Shown here: positions 45,505-55,157 of the stretch, in pieces
Layout of the letters: each line of letters opens with the position of its first letter
Numbering within the stretch: position 1 is the first letter of the stretch
Assembly: GCF_009557615.1 (NCBI RefSeq)
Contig: NZ_CP045652.1
Coordinates: forward strand, 2,108,001 to 2,172,000
Reading direction: 5' to 3'
Length of the DNA stretch: 64,000 bases
Origin: Sphingobacteruim zhuxiongii
GTDB taxonomy: Bacteria; Bacteroidota; Bacteroidia; Sphingobacteriales; Sphingobacteriaceae
Made by a program: the position numbers and the translations under genes
Notes under the pieces: model-generated
What the model was told of the DNA's origin: nothing
The model's database searches: none
What the model saw: the letters and a program-made list of their open reading frames with translations, nothing else

Positions 45505-46344
45505 TTAATCAGCTTCACGGCTCAAATCTTCCCATTTTCTGTATTCATTTAATTTAATGTCAATCATTTCTACTACTTGGTCATAAGCAACTCCCCCTAG
45601 AACTATTTTCTTGGGCGGTTCTTCAATATCAACAATTTTGGACACAACCGCTGATGCTAAGGAAACAGGTGCGTCATATGAAGATGTCCATAATTTAGCA
45701 AGCTTATTGCGCAAATCTATGTATGAAGGATTTTCTTTAGTAGAAGTAAGACCTCTTGTAAATAAATCGGTAACATAACCTCCAGGTTGTAAAATGGTCA
45801 CTTTTATTCCAAAACTCTCAACTTCCATAGCGAGCGCCTCGCTTAAACTATCTAATGCAGACTTAGATGCACTGTAAAGACCTACAGATGCAAAACCGCC
45901 ATTAGCACCCATAGATGTTACCTGAAGAATATGCCCCTGTCCTTGGCTCCTTAGTACCGGAGTCACTGCTTGTACTACCCATAACGCTCCGAAAAAATTG
46001 ACTTTCATATGGTTCATTGCTTGCTCCTCGGTGACTTCTTCTACCATACCAAATAGAAATTGTCCTGCATTGTTAATTACGATATCTATTCGACCAAATA
46101 TTTCTACACATCTATCAACACTAGCAAAAACTGCATTTCGATCTGTTACGTCCGTTGATAATGCATGGAGTCGATTCGGAAACTTCAACACCAAATCATT
46201 TAAGGTATCGACATTTCTTGCGATCACCATAACAGAATCTCCTCTAGATAATGCTGTTTCGGTGAATGACCGACCAAGTCCACTGGAACCACCGGTAATA
46301 AACCATACTTTAGATGGCATTTCTTTTTTTTCTTTTGTTATCAT
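45505..46344 (-). CDS. Short-chain dehydrogenase/reductase
   Basis: 279 residues (or 270 from the Met at 46317). Classical SDR: nucleotide loop TGGSSGLGRSF, NNAG in IDIVINNAGQFLFG, catalytic Ser in LQVTSMGANGG and Tyr-x-x-x-Lys in GLYSASKSALDSL. The pattern of the C-terminal half fits NADP-dependent oxidoreductases that act on small carbonyl compounds. It is 51 bases downstream of an AraC regulator on the same strand, a pair often seen in Bacteroidota; the regulator probably controls it. Substrate unknown. Confidence 0.9.
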   Translation of the reverse strand: MITKEKKEMPSKVWFITGGSSGLGRSFTETALSRGDSVMVIARNVDTLNDLVLKFPNRLHALSTDVTDRNAVFASVDRCVEIFGRIDIVINNAGQFLFGMVEEVTEEQAMNHMKVNFFGALWVVQAVTPVLRSQGQGHILQVTSMGANGGFASVGLYSASKSALDSLSEALAMEVESFGIKVTILQPGGYVTDLFTRGLTSTKENPSYIDLRNKLAKLWTSSYDAPVSLASAVVSKIVDIEEPPKKIVLGGVAYDQVVEMIDIKLNEYRKWEDLSREAD

Positions 46345-47927
46345 TTTGTAAAACTACATTTGATAAACTTTGAAAAATTGTAAAAAAACGACGTTTTAGA
46401 TTTTGGTAAAGACAATATCTGAAGAGGCTAAATTTTGATACCTTAGAGGTGTATAGCCACTGAATTGTTTAAAATCTTTAATAAAATGAGCTTGATCAAA
46501 ATAGCCAAAATGGTAAGCTATATCAGTCATTTTTAAACGGTTTTCGAGACAGATGTCAATGGCTTTTTTAAATCGTGAAATTCTATGGAAATGCTTAGGA
46601 GAAAATCCTGTCATTTTTTTGAAGTTACGCTCAAATTGCCTCACGGATAAGGAGTATTTATCCGAAATTTTATTTATATCTAAAACACCTTCCAAGTTAA
46701 TTAATTCATTAGCTGCGTTTGCAATCATTATATTTCCTTGAGACTTACAGTTTTTATTCCATTTTTTTTCAAGGAAAGAACTTATGATTTTTATACGTGA
46801 ATAATGGTTTGGAGCTGTGATAACTTCCTCCTCTAAATTTTTCCCAAGTGTAGACCAAATAGAGTTGAAATCTAAATATTCATTATTTAAAATTTCCGCT
46901 GTATGTCCGGTTAGACCAAATAAGCTGTAAGGTTTTAAGACTACACCAAAAACAGAAACTTTCTTGCTGTATACAATCAATTTCATAAAGGTGTTTGTTT
47001 GACCATTAAATCCTGAACCATCTAATTTGATTTGTCTACCCTCATCTGAAGAAATAGAAAAAAAACCTTCAAGACCAAATACTATCTTAGGAAAAACTGT
47101 TGCTGTTGCGTAATGTGTATAGGCACCTATTCCCTCATCTGATTCAAAAAACCAGAAATTGGAAATAATATGCTGAACATTTAAAGGTGCGGCGAATGTT
47201 CTAAATATAAATGCCATTTTCAAATTTAGCAAACAAAAATTGAGTTTAAAAACAAGTGAATTCCAAATCCTATTTCTTCGAAACTTAATTTTTATTAAGC
47301 ATCTGGTTCATTTTCTCAAGTAGATATTTACGTAATAATCATTTGAAAGTTCTCCCTTCTTTTAATACTTGTATTGGATAAATACAATACAAGCATTTTT
47401 TTATTCCAATTTCGTACCATGCTCGCAATCCGATTATAATTGATTTGTTGTTACTCATTCATCGTTTTAAGTTTTGCATCTCAAATTTCAAAATTTTAAT
47501 CCTGCTATAAAATCTAACACGTACTAGCTAATCTCATGTATTAAATACTGTAAATCGGGATCGTTCTTAATCCGTTCCATTTCGCTTTTGATAATCTGCA
47601 AAGCGTCCGTTTTGACCTGCCTGTAATTAGCTTCAATGACCTGCTTCATAGTATCGTTGTCGTTTTCATCGGTAAAGGATAATATCTGCGGTATCTTTTT
47701 ATAGGCTTTGGTTTCTGCAGAAACCTTTTCGTTATCCACGACAATTTCAGCATGAAAGATTTTCTGTTCGATACGCTCATCAAAATTGTCCGATACTGCT
47801 CCGACAAACATTCCCTGTGTCAGGGTGGATATTTTGGAGCCAGGAATAAGACTGTCCAACTGGGTGGATATAGAAGTAGATTTGTCGTTACGGTTGATAG
47901 TCATACTCTGCCTTTTCTGCAACACTT
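46168..47927. repeat. Duplicated SDR-araC-mobC segment, copy 2
   Basis: The reference copy: SDR 5' end, complete araC and mobC 3' end are each part of an intact gene here. See 43111-44870 for the partner. Confidence 0.9.
46396..47232 (-). CDS. AraC-family transcriptional regulator, copy 2
   Basis: Same protein as at 43339-44175 apart from Lys for Glu in RFKKAIDI, in the linker before the last helix-turn-helix. Here it is followed by the intact SDR gene, so this is the functional pair. It and the SDR gene are cargo placed downstream of mobC in the conjugative element. Confidence 0.88.
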   Translation of the reverse strand: MLNLKMAFIFRTFAAPLNVQHIISNFWFFESDEGIGAYTHYATATVFPKIVFGLEGFFSISSDEGRQIKLDGSGFNGQTNTFMKLIVYSKKVSVFGVVLKPYSLFGLTGHTAEILNNEYLDFNSIWSTLGKNLEEEVITAPNHYSRIKIISSFLEKKWNKNCKSQGNIMIANAANELINLEGVLDINKISDKYSLSVRQFERNFKKMTGFSPKHFHRISRFKKAIDICLENRLKMTDIAYHFGYFDQAHFIKDFKQFSGYTPLRYQNLASSDIVFTKI

Positions 47928-49527
47928 TACCAAATCGCTCACTTAGGTTCTTAGCAGTTTCTCCTACCACCTGACCAGAGAACACATTGCCAACGGTGTT
48001 TTGAATGACTTTGCTTTCCTTATCGCCGTAATCCCTTGTTAATTGTGTGTAGTCTTGAAAGCCCAGGCACACCGCTACCTTATTGCTACGTGCCGTTGCG
48101 ATAAGGTTATCCAGTCCTCGGAAATATATTGTAGGCAATTCGTCTATGATAACGGAACTCTTTAACTTATCTTTTTTATTGATGAGTTTTACAATCCTCG
48201 AATTGTATAATCCTAAAGCGGATGAATAGATATTTTGGCGATCGGGGTTATTACCCACGCATAGGATTTTCGGCTCTTGGGGGTTGTTGATGTCCAGTGA
48301 AAAATCATCCCCCGTCATCACCCAATAGAGTTGTGGCGAAATCATGCGTGATAAAGGGATTTTTGCCGATGCTATCTGACCTTGCAATTGGTCTTGCGCT
48401 CCGCCCTGCCACGCATCCATGAAAGCTGAAAGATAGTTTTCGAGTTCGGGATATGAGGTCAGTATCGTAAATACGTCTGCGTATTTTTTATTCAGCAATT
48501 CAATTGCATGGGGAAACGTGCAATACTTCCCGTCCTCATAGATTTTCAGAAACCAAATGATTGAAGCAAGCAATATAATTGGACTTTCCACAAAAAAATC
48601 CCCTTGCTTCAAAATCCACGACCTGTTGAGGTTAAGCATGATGGTGTAAGAGGCTTCGTAGGCATCGGAAATATCCGTCATAAAGGCAGGACTTAGCGGA
48701 TTGCATCGGTGGCTACGGCGTGGGTCGTCAAAATTGATAACATAAAATTTCGGCTTTACTTTATACTTATCGGAGTGTCTCAGTAAATGGTTGTAGGCAA
48801 TTGCAGAAAGGTCGTCAAACTTGAAATCGTAGATATACATCGCAAACCCCTTTTCGATATGTTGCTTAATGTAGTTGTTTATGATGGCGTAGGATTTTCC
48901 GGAGCCGGGAGTACCAAGTACAATCGAGGCTCGGAAGGGGTTGACGACATTAATCCAACCGTCATTCCATTTGCCTTTGTAGTAAAATCTCGTGGGAAGA
49001 TTGACGGAGTATTCATTTTCCATCAGACGGGTTTCTTGCCCAAAACTCTCGTTTTCATTATTGAAAACATCGTCCATCAGATTGTTTCGGAGTAGTCGGC
49101 CCATCCATACCCCTGCCATGAGCAAGGCTAAATACCCCATGCTCGTTGTAAGGATGTAAAGCGATGTGGCAATCACTGTCGATAGCTTTAATAATGGTGT
49201 GTTCAGAAAGAACAGCACAAAGCCACTGGCTAAGGCGGTATAAATCTTAGCCCATGTTATCCTTTCGTTCTTTATGCCCTTAGTGCCGAGACAGCTTAAC
49301 GCCAACAACAGCAAGGCAAAAATCTTGGTGTAAAGGGTGTGGGCAAACAGCCCTGCGGTACGGTTGAAATTGGTCAGTATCTTACCGATAATTTCCAGTG
49401 TCCACCCACGTTCGGCAAAGAACCCGTAACAGAACCAATAAAAGTGCATCAGTACCAAGAGAATACTTACGGCACGCACAAAAGCCATGATTTTGGCTAA
49501 TCCTCTTAAATCGTCTTCTCCTTGCAT
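47524..49527 (-). CDS. mobC: Type IV coupling protein (VirD4/TraG family)
   Basis: 667 residues. Four or so membrane segments occupy the first 155 residues (ILLVLMHFYWFCYGFFA, LFAHTLYTKIFALLLLALSC). The ATPase part has Walker A GTPGSGKSYAIIN and Walker B SSVIIDELPTIYF, then GFQDYTQLTRDYGDKESKVI. It links the relaxosome to the transfer channel. In CTnDOT the equivalent is MobC, in the order mobA-mobB-mobC as here, but an Abi gene lies between mobB and mobC. Confidence 0.9.
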   Translation of the reverse strand: MQGEDDLRGLAKIMAFVRAVSILLVLMHFYWFCYGFFAERGWTLEIIGKILTNFNRTAGLFAHTLYTKIFALLLLALSCLGTKGIKNERITWAKIYTALASGFVLFFLNTPLLKLSTVIATSLYILTTSMGYLALLMAGVWMGRLLRNNLMDDVFNNENESFGQETRLMENEYSVNLPTRFYYKGKWNDGWINVVNPFRASIVLGTPGSGKSYAIINNYIKQHIEKGFAMYIYDFKFDDLSAIAYNHLLRHSDKYKVKPKFYVINFDDPRRSHRCNPLSPAFMTDISDAYEASYTIMLNLNRSWILKQGDFFVESPIILLASIIWFLKIYEDGKYCTFPHAIELLNKKYADVFTILTSYPELENYLSAFMDAWQGGAQDQLQGQIASAKIPLSRMISPQLYWVMTGDDFSLDINNPQEPKILCVGNNPDRQNIYSSALGLYNSRIVKLINKKDKLKSSVIIDELPTIYFRGLDNLIATARSNKVAVCLGFQDYTQLTRDYGDKESKVIQNTVGNVFSGQVVGETAKNLSERFGKVLQKRQSMTINRNDKSTSISTQLDSLIPGSKISTLTQGMFVGAVSDNFDERIEQKIFHAEIVVDNEKVSAETKAYKKIPQILSFTDENDNDTMKQVIEANYRQVKTDALQIIKSEMERIKNDPDLQYLIHEIS

Positions 49528-49667
49528 AACAAAAAAATTAGTGATGCAGGGAATTTAGAGGCTATTTTAAAGCACTTATACAAAGGGGTGTCGGATGGCT
49601 TTTGGTGGCTTAGTTTGACACGCCTTAAGGGTTATAATATGGTGATCCGAGGTTTTTAGCTATTTGA

Positions 49668-50513
49668 TTAAAATTCTAAGTCCTTCCAATCAGTATTATG
49701 AACTTCTTTATTATTGTCAACGCGATTTTCAATAGCCTCAATAAACTTAATTGTACTTGAAATATTGTTGAATATCAATATACTTTCCTCGTAGTTCAAT
49801 ATTGGGTTATCATGAGCAAAACTTCGATTGTTCCTAATATCGTTGAATGAGTCAAGATTACTAATGGACGTCCTTAATATCCTTTTGGACATTTCCGATT
49901 CAATATGATTATTCGAGATTAAAAATTTCACGTATTTACCAAATAAACTATGTAATGCTTCATCTTGTAAATATGCAATGTTATGTTTTTTACATAGTTC
50001 TCTTATATATTTCATTACAAAAGTATGTAATCTATCAAGTGCAATTTCTGGTAAATTTTTATCAATACTATCTTTTATGGACTCTGATAGTTTTTTGAAA
50101 TCTAAATCCTCAACGTTTGGTTTGATAGCATTAATGTCATTTACAATATTACCTTTTAATCGCTCTGCTATTTTTTGACATTCCTTATAAAGTTCTTCTT
50201 TTAAGTCAAATTCATCATTTTCAATTTTAAACCAAGAGTCTGTCCTTCTATCTTTTAAGTGTTCAAAATGATAAATTAGAAGTTCGGTTAATAGTTTCCC
50301 TGCAGTATGGTCGTCTTCTACCTTAATAAATTGTCTTAGTCGATTAGCCTTAGAGTTAGAGGCGTAGTGATACTTTTCATCATCAATATCTAAATCAACA
50401 GCATCTGATATGAATTCTCTAAATGTTCTGTCACTAAAATTTGAAACATAACCTGAACTCATATCCAAAAATTTTTCAACCCTGTTTTTCTCTTGAAGTT
50501 TTAATTCTGCCAT
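49668..50513 (-). CDS. Abortive-infection-type HEPN protein in the mob operon
   Basis: 281 residues. The N-terminal part FSDRTFREFISDAVDLDIDD then EKYHYASNSKANRLRQF fits an AbiJ-type N-terminal domain ('SNRTFxEFFxxxxxIDIxDxKYxxxGxSKANRLR', from memory). The C-terminal Abi_C-like HEPN domain contains FNDIRNNRSFAHDNPILNYE (Arg227, His234), the likely RNase site. It is more AT-rich than mobB and mobC and has about 140 bases of non-coding DNA on each side, so it looks inserted as cargo. Confidence 0.7.
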   Translation of the reverse strand: MAELKLQEKNRVEKFLDMSSGYVSNFSDRTFREFISDAVDLDIDDEKYHYASNSKANRLRQFIKVEDDHTAGKLLTELLIYHFEHLKDRRTDSWFKIENDEFDLKEELYKECQKIAERLKGNIVNDINAIKPNVEDLDFKKLSESIKDSIDKNLPEIALDRLHTFVMKYIRELCKKHNIAYLQDEALHSLFGKYVKFLISNNHIESEMSKRILRTSISNLDSFNDIRNNRSFAHDNPILNYEESILIFNNISSTIKFIEAIENRVDNNKEVHNTDWKDLEF

Positions 50514-50659
50514 ATTTTTTGCAATGAATATCAGCTAACTTTCTGTTGAGATCAATTTGTATTGTTAGCAATTAGTTGTTTTTTATGTAAGTACAAATTT
50601 AACTATTTAAAACGTAGTTTAGTAAAAAGCCATAGCAAACCGTTTAGTAGTTAGAAGCC

Positions 50660-52000
50660 TTAATTCGCTCTGAACTTGCGATTGTTATGTTTCTTCTTTT
50701 TCTTCATGCGGTTGGCAAATGCCTGTTCCTCGTAGTCTTCGCCCTGTGATTCCGGCAATAGCCCACCCAATCCGTCTATCCATAAATCATCGGTCGCTTG
50801 TTCTTTATTAAGGAAGTCAAAAAGTGTGTGGATTCCCTCTTTGTCTATTGCGGTGCTGCTACCTGCGGTCGTCGACTGGTTTTGTGCGGTTACTTTTTCA
50901 GCATCTTGACGTTGCCCAATTACCTGCTCGTTCCACCAATCATTAAAAATATTAGCCGATATGTTTTTGCCCAGAGCTGAACCGTTCCAAACGGTACGGC
51001 TTTCGTGGTCAATAAAAGTCATACCATAGATACGTCCCTCATCGTTGCGCCGTACCACGGTGTTGATGCCCTGCTCCATTAGTTGCTTTTTAAAATCGGC
51101 TTCATCCGTGGTGGTGTGCATCGCTACTTCAATGGTGCTTTTAAGGACGGTTCTTACGGGGTCGGCTTTCATTTTCTCCTTAACGTGTGCGAATTGATTT
51201 TGCAATTCGTCCAATCCTGCCTGTTTGCCGAAAAGGGATGCCTTAAAAGGATTGCTCGCTTTTTCGCCCTGTTCGTTCATTACAAAATAGACAAGCCCAT
51301 TTTTCGGTTGCCCGTGCAATTCGCCTTTGACTTCCTCTGCCGTAATATTGAAAAGCGAAAGCAAAGCATTGTATGCTCCAAGGCTTGCGTATTTGTAATA
51401 CTTCGGTAGGTGTCGTACCACCGATGCAATTTGGCTCTTAACATCTCCGGCTCTGTAATTCACTGGACGGAAAACCTGCTCGTTCCCCGTGCGCTGTTTT
51501 TCCGTTGCAGGTATGAGGTTATAAGTTTGCTCCAAATCCCGACAGATTGCCATCGAACGGGGATGGTCGTAACTATCCGGTAACTTCTTCCCGTCCAAAC
51601 CCACACAGACCGTTACGATATGGATATGGGTGCGTTCAATATCGGTATGCTTAAAAACGATATACGGTTGGTTGAGATAACCCATGCGTTCCATGTACTC
51701 CTGCGCCATTTTTATGAACTGCCCATCGCTGACCCTGTCCGCAAGATCAGGGTTCAGCGATATGTGGCGCACAGGTTTTTCCGTTCTTATATTTGCGGAC
51801 AGATACGGCTCAAAACACTGGTGCAGGTAGCTTGTAGAATAGGTATTATCCAATGTTTCGGGTATTCTGTTCAACAACAAAACCTGCCCGTTTTCACTGT
51901 CAATCTTCTTTTGGTTATAGGAAATAGCACCATATAAATTCTCACCCTTGCCAATCTTTGCTATCATCTTATCGGTGTTTTTGCAGGTGTTCTTTTTCAA
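50660..52000 (-). CDS. mobB: Relaxase MobB
   Basis: 446 residues. The relaxase fold shows the metal-binding HxH motif in HTDIERTHIHIVTVCVG (residues about 118-134), the start MIAKIGKGENLYGAISYNQK and HISLNPDLADRVSD. It nicks oriT and leads the DNA into the recipient. Its start overlaps mobA by about 30 bases. The C-terminal 60 residues are acidic, then basic. Confidence 0.88.
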   Translation of the reverse strand: MKKNTCKNTDKMIAKIGKGENLYGAISYNQKKIDSENGQVLLLNRIPETLDNTYSTSYLHQCFEPYLSANIRTEKPVRHISLNPDLADRVSDGQFIKMAQEYMERMGYLNQPYIVFKHTDIERTHIHIVTVCVGLDGKKLPDSYDHPRSMAICRDLEQTYNLIPATEKQRTGNEQVFRPVNYRAGDVKSQIASVVRHLPKYYKYASLGAYNALLSLFNITAEEVKGELHGQPKNGLVYFVMNEQGEKASNPFKASLFGKQAGLDELQNQFAHVKEKMKADPVRTVLKSTIEVAMHTTTDEADFKKQLMEQGINTVVRRNDEGRIYGMTFIDHESRTVWNGSALGKNISANIFNDWWNEQVIGQRQDAEKVTAQNQSTTAGSSTAIDKEGIHTLFDFLNKEQATDDLWIDGLGGLLPESQGEDYEEQAFANRMKKKKKHNNRKFRAN

Positions 52001-52418
52001 ATTCCTGTGTTAGCTCAATCACTTTCCGGCACAAGTCCGCCATTTCCGCCGTCTGCTTTTCCAGTTTAAAGAGGTAAGCCGATGCCTTTTTCTCCGAGAA
52101 ATTGCGATAAAGTATCTTCACGATTTGGTTATAATTCACGCCAACCGCTCTGAACTGGCTGTAAAAATTGGTCAGCCTCGTATGAAAATCGACTGCATCC
52201 ATATCAATTTTTACGGTCTTGATTGGCTTCTGAAAAATGCAGGCTGTAATAAAATGTGCCATTACTTTCATTCCCGATTGCTCGAATAGTGTAAGGAACT
52301 GTGCATTTTCCATGTCGTTGAGACTAATCGAATAACGGTGGATAGCAGGGTCTTTCTTAGGCTTGCGACCAACTTTGTTTGTTCGGTTTCTTCTGTTGTC
52401 TTCCATATCTAAATCCAT
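51969..52418 (-). CDS. mobA: Relaxosome accessory protein MobA
   Basis: 149 residues. A basic start (NRRNRTNKVGRKPKKDPAIH) leads into a ribbon-helix-helix-like segment (RYSISLNDMENAQFLTLF), then helices. It resembles MobC/MobA-type relaxosome proteins that bind oriT beside the relaxase. It lies next to the hairpin-rich region at 52.4-52.6 kb. The ATG at 52418 could be replaced by one at 52406. Confidence 0.85.
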   Translation of the reverse strand: MDLDMEDNRRNRTNKVGRKPKKDPAIHRYSISLNDMENAQFLTLFEQSGMKVMAHFITACIFQKPIKTVKIDMDAVDFHTRLTNFYSQFRAVGVNYNQIVKILYRNFSEKKASAYLFKLEKQTAEMADLCRKVIELTQEFEKEHLQKHR

Positions 52419-53127
52419 TAATAACCGAGCTTCAGCGAGCTCAACTTTAGTTAATTATCATAAACCCCGACTTCGGAGGGTGTTTAAAAAGCTCTCCGCC
52501 AGTTGGCGGAGCAAGTGGTTTTTAGCTGCGGAATTTATTTCGAGCAGCTAAAAACATAACTTGCTCTGTTCGGGTGAACAGAAAATCCGTCCGCCAATTG
52601 GCGGATGCGGATTGGGTAAGGCGGAAAAAAACGGCTTTGTGCCGTTCCACCCATAGTTTCCATTCTCCAATGATTTTTCCATTCGCCCCTTGCATTTAAG
52701 CCCTTACAAAGTAAGGGTAGCTTTTTCAAAGCATTGACCTATCAGCCACGACCAAACATTGCCAAAAAATGCCGTGGATTACCGCTTTAAATCAATGGAG
52801 CGGAATAACCTGCTTCTTTGCACTATCAGTCACGCAAGCCTGTTTGCAGGCATCCGCTCCCGATGGCAGTGGTGAAAGACGGAGAGCAGGAATACCGGAC
52901 GACATGAAAGCTATCCGGTAGCCATTCGAACAGGCAGGACGACAGGCAAGCCATCGGTTTTGCCCGTGTGAAAGCCGGAATGACGGCACGGCTGATTGAA
53001 CGAATGACGGCAAGCCGGACAGACGGCATTGTATCAAGACTGCCGGACAGTGTGCAGGGATAACAGCCCTGCTCCATGCAGGACGGCAGGCAGTCCACGG
53101 AAATAGAAACTTAAAAACAGAATAGAA
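52419..53127. other. Non-coding region between mob and tra, candidate oriT
   Basis: Divergent spacer of about 700 bases. The left half has a cluster of hairpins (see 52495-52605). The right half (52800-53110) is GC-rich and open in several frames without protein character. The tra promoter should lie in its right part. Confidence 0.6.
52495..52605. promoter_or_regulatory. Hairpin cluster, candidate oriT
   Basis: Four inverted repeats within 111 bases: TCCGCCAGTTGGCGGA (52495-52510), TTTTTAGCTGC with GCAGCTAAAAA (52519-52529, 52544-52554), CTGTTCGGGTGAACAG (52566-52581) and TCCGCCAATTGGCGGA (52590-52605). The first and last share all but one base. The position just upstream of mobA fits an origin of transfer. 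No nick site can be named from sequence alone. Confidence 0.45.
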
Positions 53128-53802
53128 ATGGAAGCAACAAACAAGACAAAATTCATTGCTTTTTCAAGCCAAAAAGGAGGCGTTGGAAAAAGCACGTTTA
53201 CAACAGTTATGGCAAGCATACTCCATTACCAAATGGGTTATAACGTAGCCGTCTTTGACTGCGATTACCCACAGCACAGCATCTGTCAGATGAGGGAACG
53301 GGATTTGAAAGCGGTCATGCAAAACGAGGTGCTGAAAAAACTGGCACACCGCCAATTTTCCACCATCAACAAGAAAGCCTATCCGGTACTGCAAAGCAAG
53401 GCTGACAATGCCCTAACGGATGCGGAAGCATTCATACAGTCCTCGACCGTTCCCGTGGATGTAGTTTTCTTTGATTTGACCGGAACGGTGAACACTTCGG
53501 GCTTGCTGAACACATTGGCAGGAATGCACCACATCTTTTCGCCCATCACGGCAGACCGTGTAGTCATGGAAAGCACATTGAGCTTTACCGATGTGCTGAC
53601 CAATGTCCTTATGAAACAAGGTCAGACCTCCATCGAAACCATACGGCTGTTTTGGAACATGGTCGATGGCAGGGAAAAATCGCAACTGTACGAAATCTAC
53701 GGCAGCGTCATTAACGAGGTCGGACTGCAAGCAATGGAAATGGAGTTGCTACCTTTAAGTGGAGACAGATTTAAAATAAAATAGAATTAAATTTGTTAAG
53801 AC

Positions 53803-54084
53803 ATGGCAAGAATATTTGATGAGTCATTTAAAAAAATGGCAGTAGAGTTGTCCTCTCTAAAGGGCTCGGTTTTGGAAGCAGCAAAAGAGTTGGATCTAGA
53901 TGCAAGTAGATTAAGTAAATGGCGTGTAGATCCTAGATATAATGGAGGTACACTATTACCAAAGAATGATAAATTAACTCCAGAGGAGCAAGAGATTAGG
54001 GAGTTAAAAAAGCGTTTAAAGGAAGCAGAATTAGAAAACGTAATCTTAAAAAAGGCGGTAGCCATCTTTTCCAAGGGCGACTGA
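53803..54084 (+). CDS. IS3 orfA, copy 3
   Basis: Identical to the copy 2 protein, with the same slippery heptamer at 54048-54054. Confidence 0.92.
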   Translation: MARIFDESFKKMAVELSSLKGSVLEAAKELDLDASRLSKWRVDPRYNGGTLLPKNDKLTPEEQEIRELKKRLKEAELENVILKKAVAIFSKGD

Positions 54085-54110
54085 GAAAATATGAGTTCAT
54101 AAAATCGCAT

Positions 54111-54965
54111 ATGAACCTATTCGCAGTTGAAAAGATGTGCAAGATTATAAATACAAGCAGTAGTTCGTTTTACAAATGGATTTCTAGACCAAAAAGCAAC
54201 AGAGATAAGAGAACAGAGGAATTATCTATACTGGTAAAACAAGCACATCAGGACAGTGACCAAATATACGGCAGTCCTCGAATTACTTTAGAACTGAATA
54301 AGAAAAATCATAAAATATCACGTTCTTATGTCGCCAGATTGATGAGAAAATTGAATCTAAGAAGCAAGATTCGGAAGAAATTTAAGATAACGACAGATTC
54401 CAAACACAGTTTTCAACTTGCTGAGAATCTCCTTGGAAGAAATTTCTTTACAGATGGCCTATCGCAAAAATGGGTTGGTGATATTACCTACATCAAGACT
54501 GGATCAGGATGGCTGTATCTTACTACTGTTATCGACCTTGCCGATAGAAAAATCATAGGTTGGTCGTTCAGTAATGACATGACGGCAGAGCATACAACTT
54601 TAAAAGCACTTAAAATGGCTATTGCACAAAGGAATGTAAAACAGGGTCTGATTTTCCACTCAGATAGAGGTGCTCAATATGCATGCAACGAGTTTAAGTC
54701 TTTCTTAGGAAAAAATGAAATTATCCAAAGTATGAGCAGGAAAGGTAATTGTTGGGATAACGCAGTCGCGGAAAGCTTCTTCAAAACACTAAAATGTGAA
54801 TTAGTTTATCACAGAAAATTTGCAAACAGGGAAGCTGCGAGATTAGAAATCTTTAGATACATCGAAGGATTTTACCATCAAAAAAGAATCCATTCTGGAT
54901 TAGGTAATAAAACACCAAATGAAATGGAAAAATTTTATAAATCAACTAGTTTATTAGTGGCATAA
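54111..54965 (+). CDS. IS3 orfB (DDE transposase), copy 3
   Basis: Identical to the copy 2 protein, all three catalytic acidic residues present. Confidence 0.93.
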   Translation: MNLFAVEKMCKIINTSSSSFYKWISRPKSNRDKRTEELSILVKQAHQDSDQIYGSPRITLELNKKNHKISRSYVARLMRKLNLRSKIRKKFKITTDSKHSFQLAENLLGRNFFTDGLSQKWVGDITYIKTGSGWLYLTTVIDLADRKIIGWSFSNDMTAEHTTLKALKMAIAQRNVKQGLIFHSDRGAQYACNEFKSFLGKNEIIQSMSRKGNCWDNAVAESFFKTLKCELVYHRKFANREAARLEIFRYIEGFYHQKRIHSGLGNKTPNEMEKFYKSTSLLVA

Positions 54966-55157
54966 AAAGTCTCCACTTTTAAGTTGCAATTCCAAAACAC
55001 GTATTGCCGATAGCAAACGTTTCCGCAAGGAAAGCGAGGCAACGGCAAAAACTGTCTTCCGCTCCACGCTATTGCCCCCCGACAAAAGATTGATGAAAGC
55101 CTCCGGCTTGGACTTGTTCATCAGTGAATTTCTAAGAACCGTCAAACTGTAACCGCT

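Larger units (their letters stand above)
53741..54994 (+). mobile_element. IS3-family element, copy 3, in traA
   Basis: 1254 bases with the same ends and genes as copy 2, flanked by AAA duplications (53738-53740 and 54995-54997). The encoded proteins are identical to those of copies 2 and 4, so spread was recent. Confidence 0.95.
53128..55152 (+). pseudogene. traA: traA (ParA-like ATPase) split by IS copy 3
   Basis: ParA/MinD-type ATPase: deviant Walker A QKGGVGKSTFTT, FDCDYPQHSI, VVFFDLTGT. It heads the tra operon. The gene breaks at 53740; the 3' part resumes at 54998 with the frame GCC GAT AGC (IADSKRFRKESEATAKTVF) to the stop at 55150-55152. Taking out the IS and one AAA duplication restores AMETRIADSKRF in frame and a 255-residue protein. 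Confidence 0.92.

Noticed and set aside
52792..53219. Several overlapping frames in the GC-rich spacer before traA
   Set aside because: Open only because of base composition; opposite to the tra operon and without protein-like sequence.
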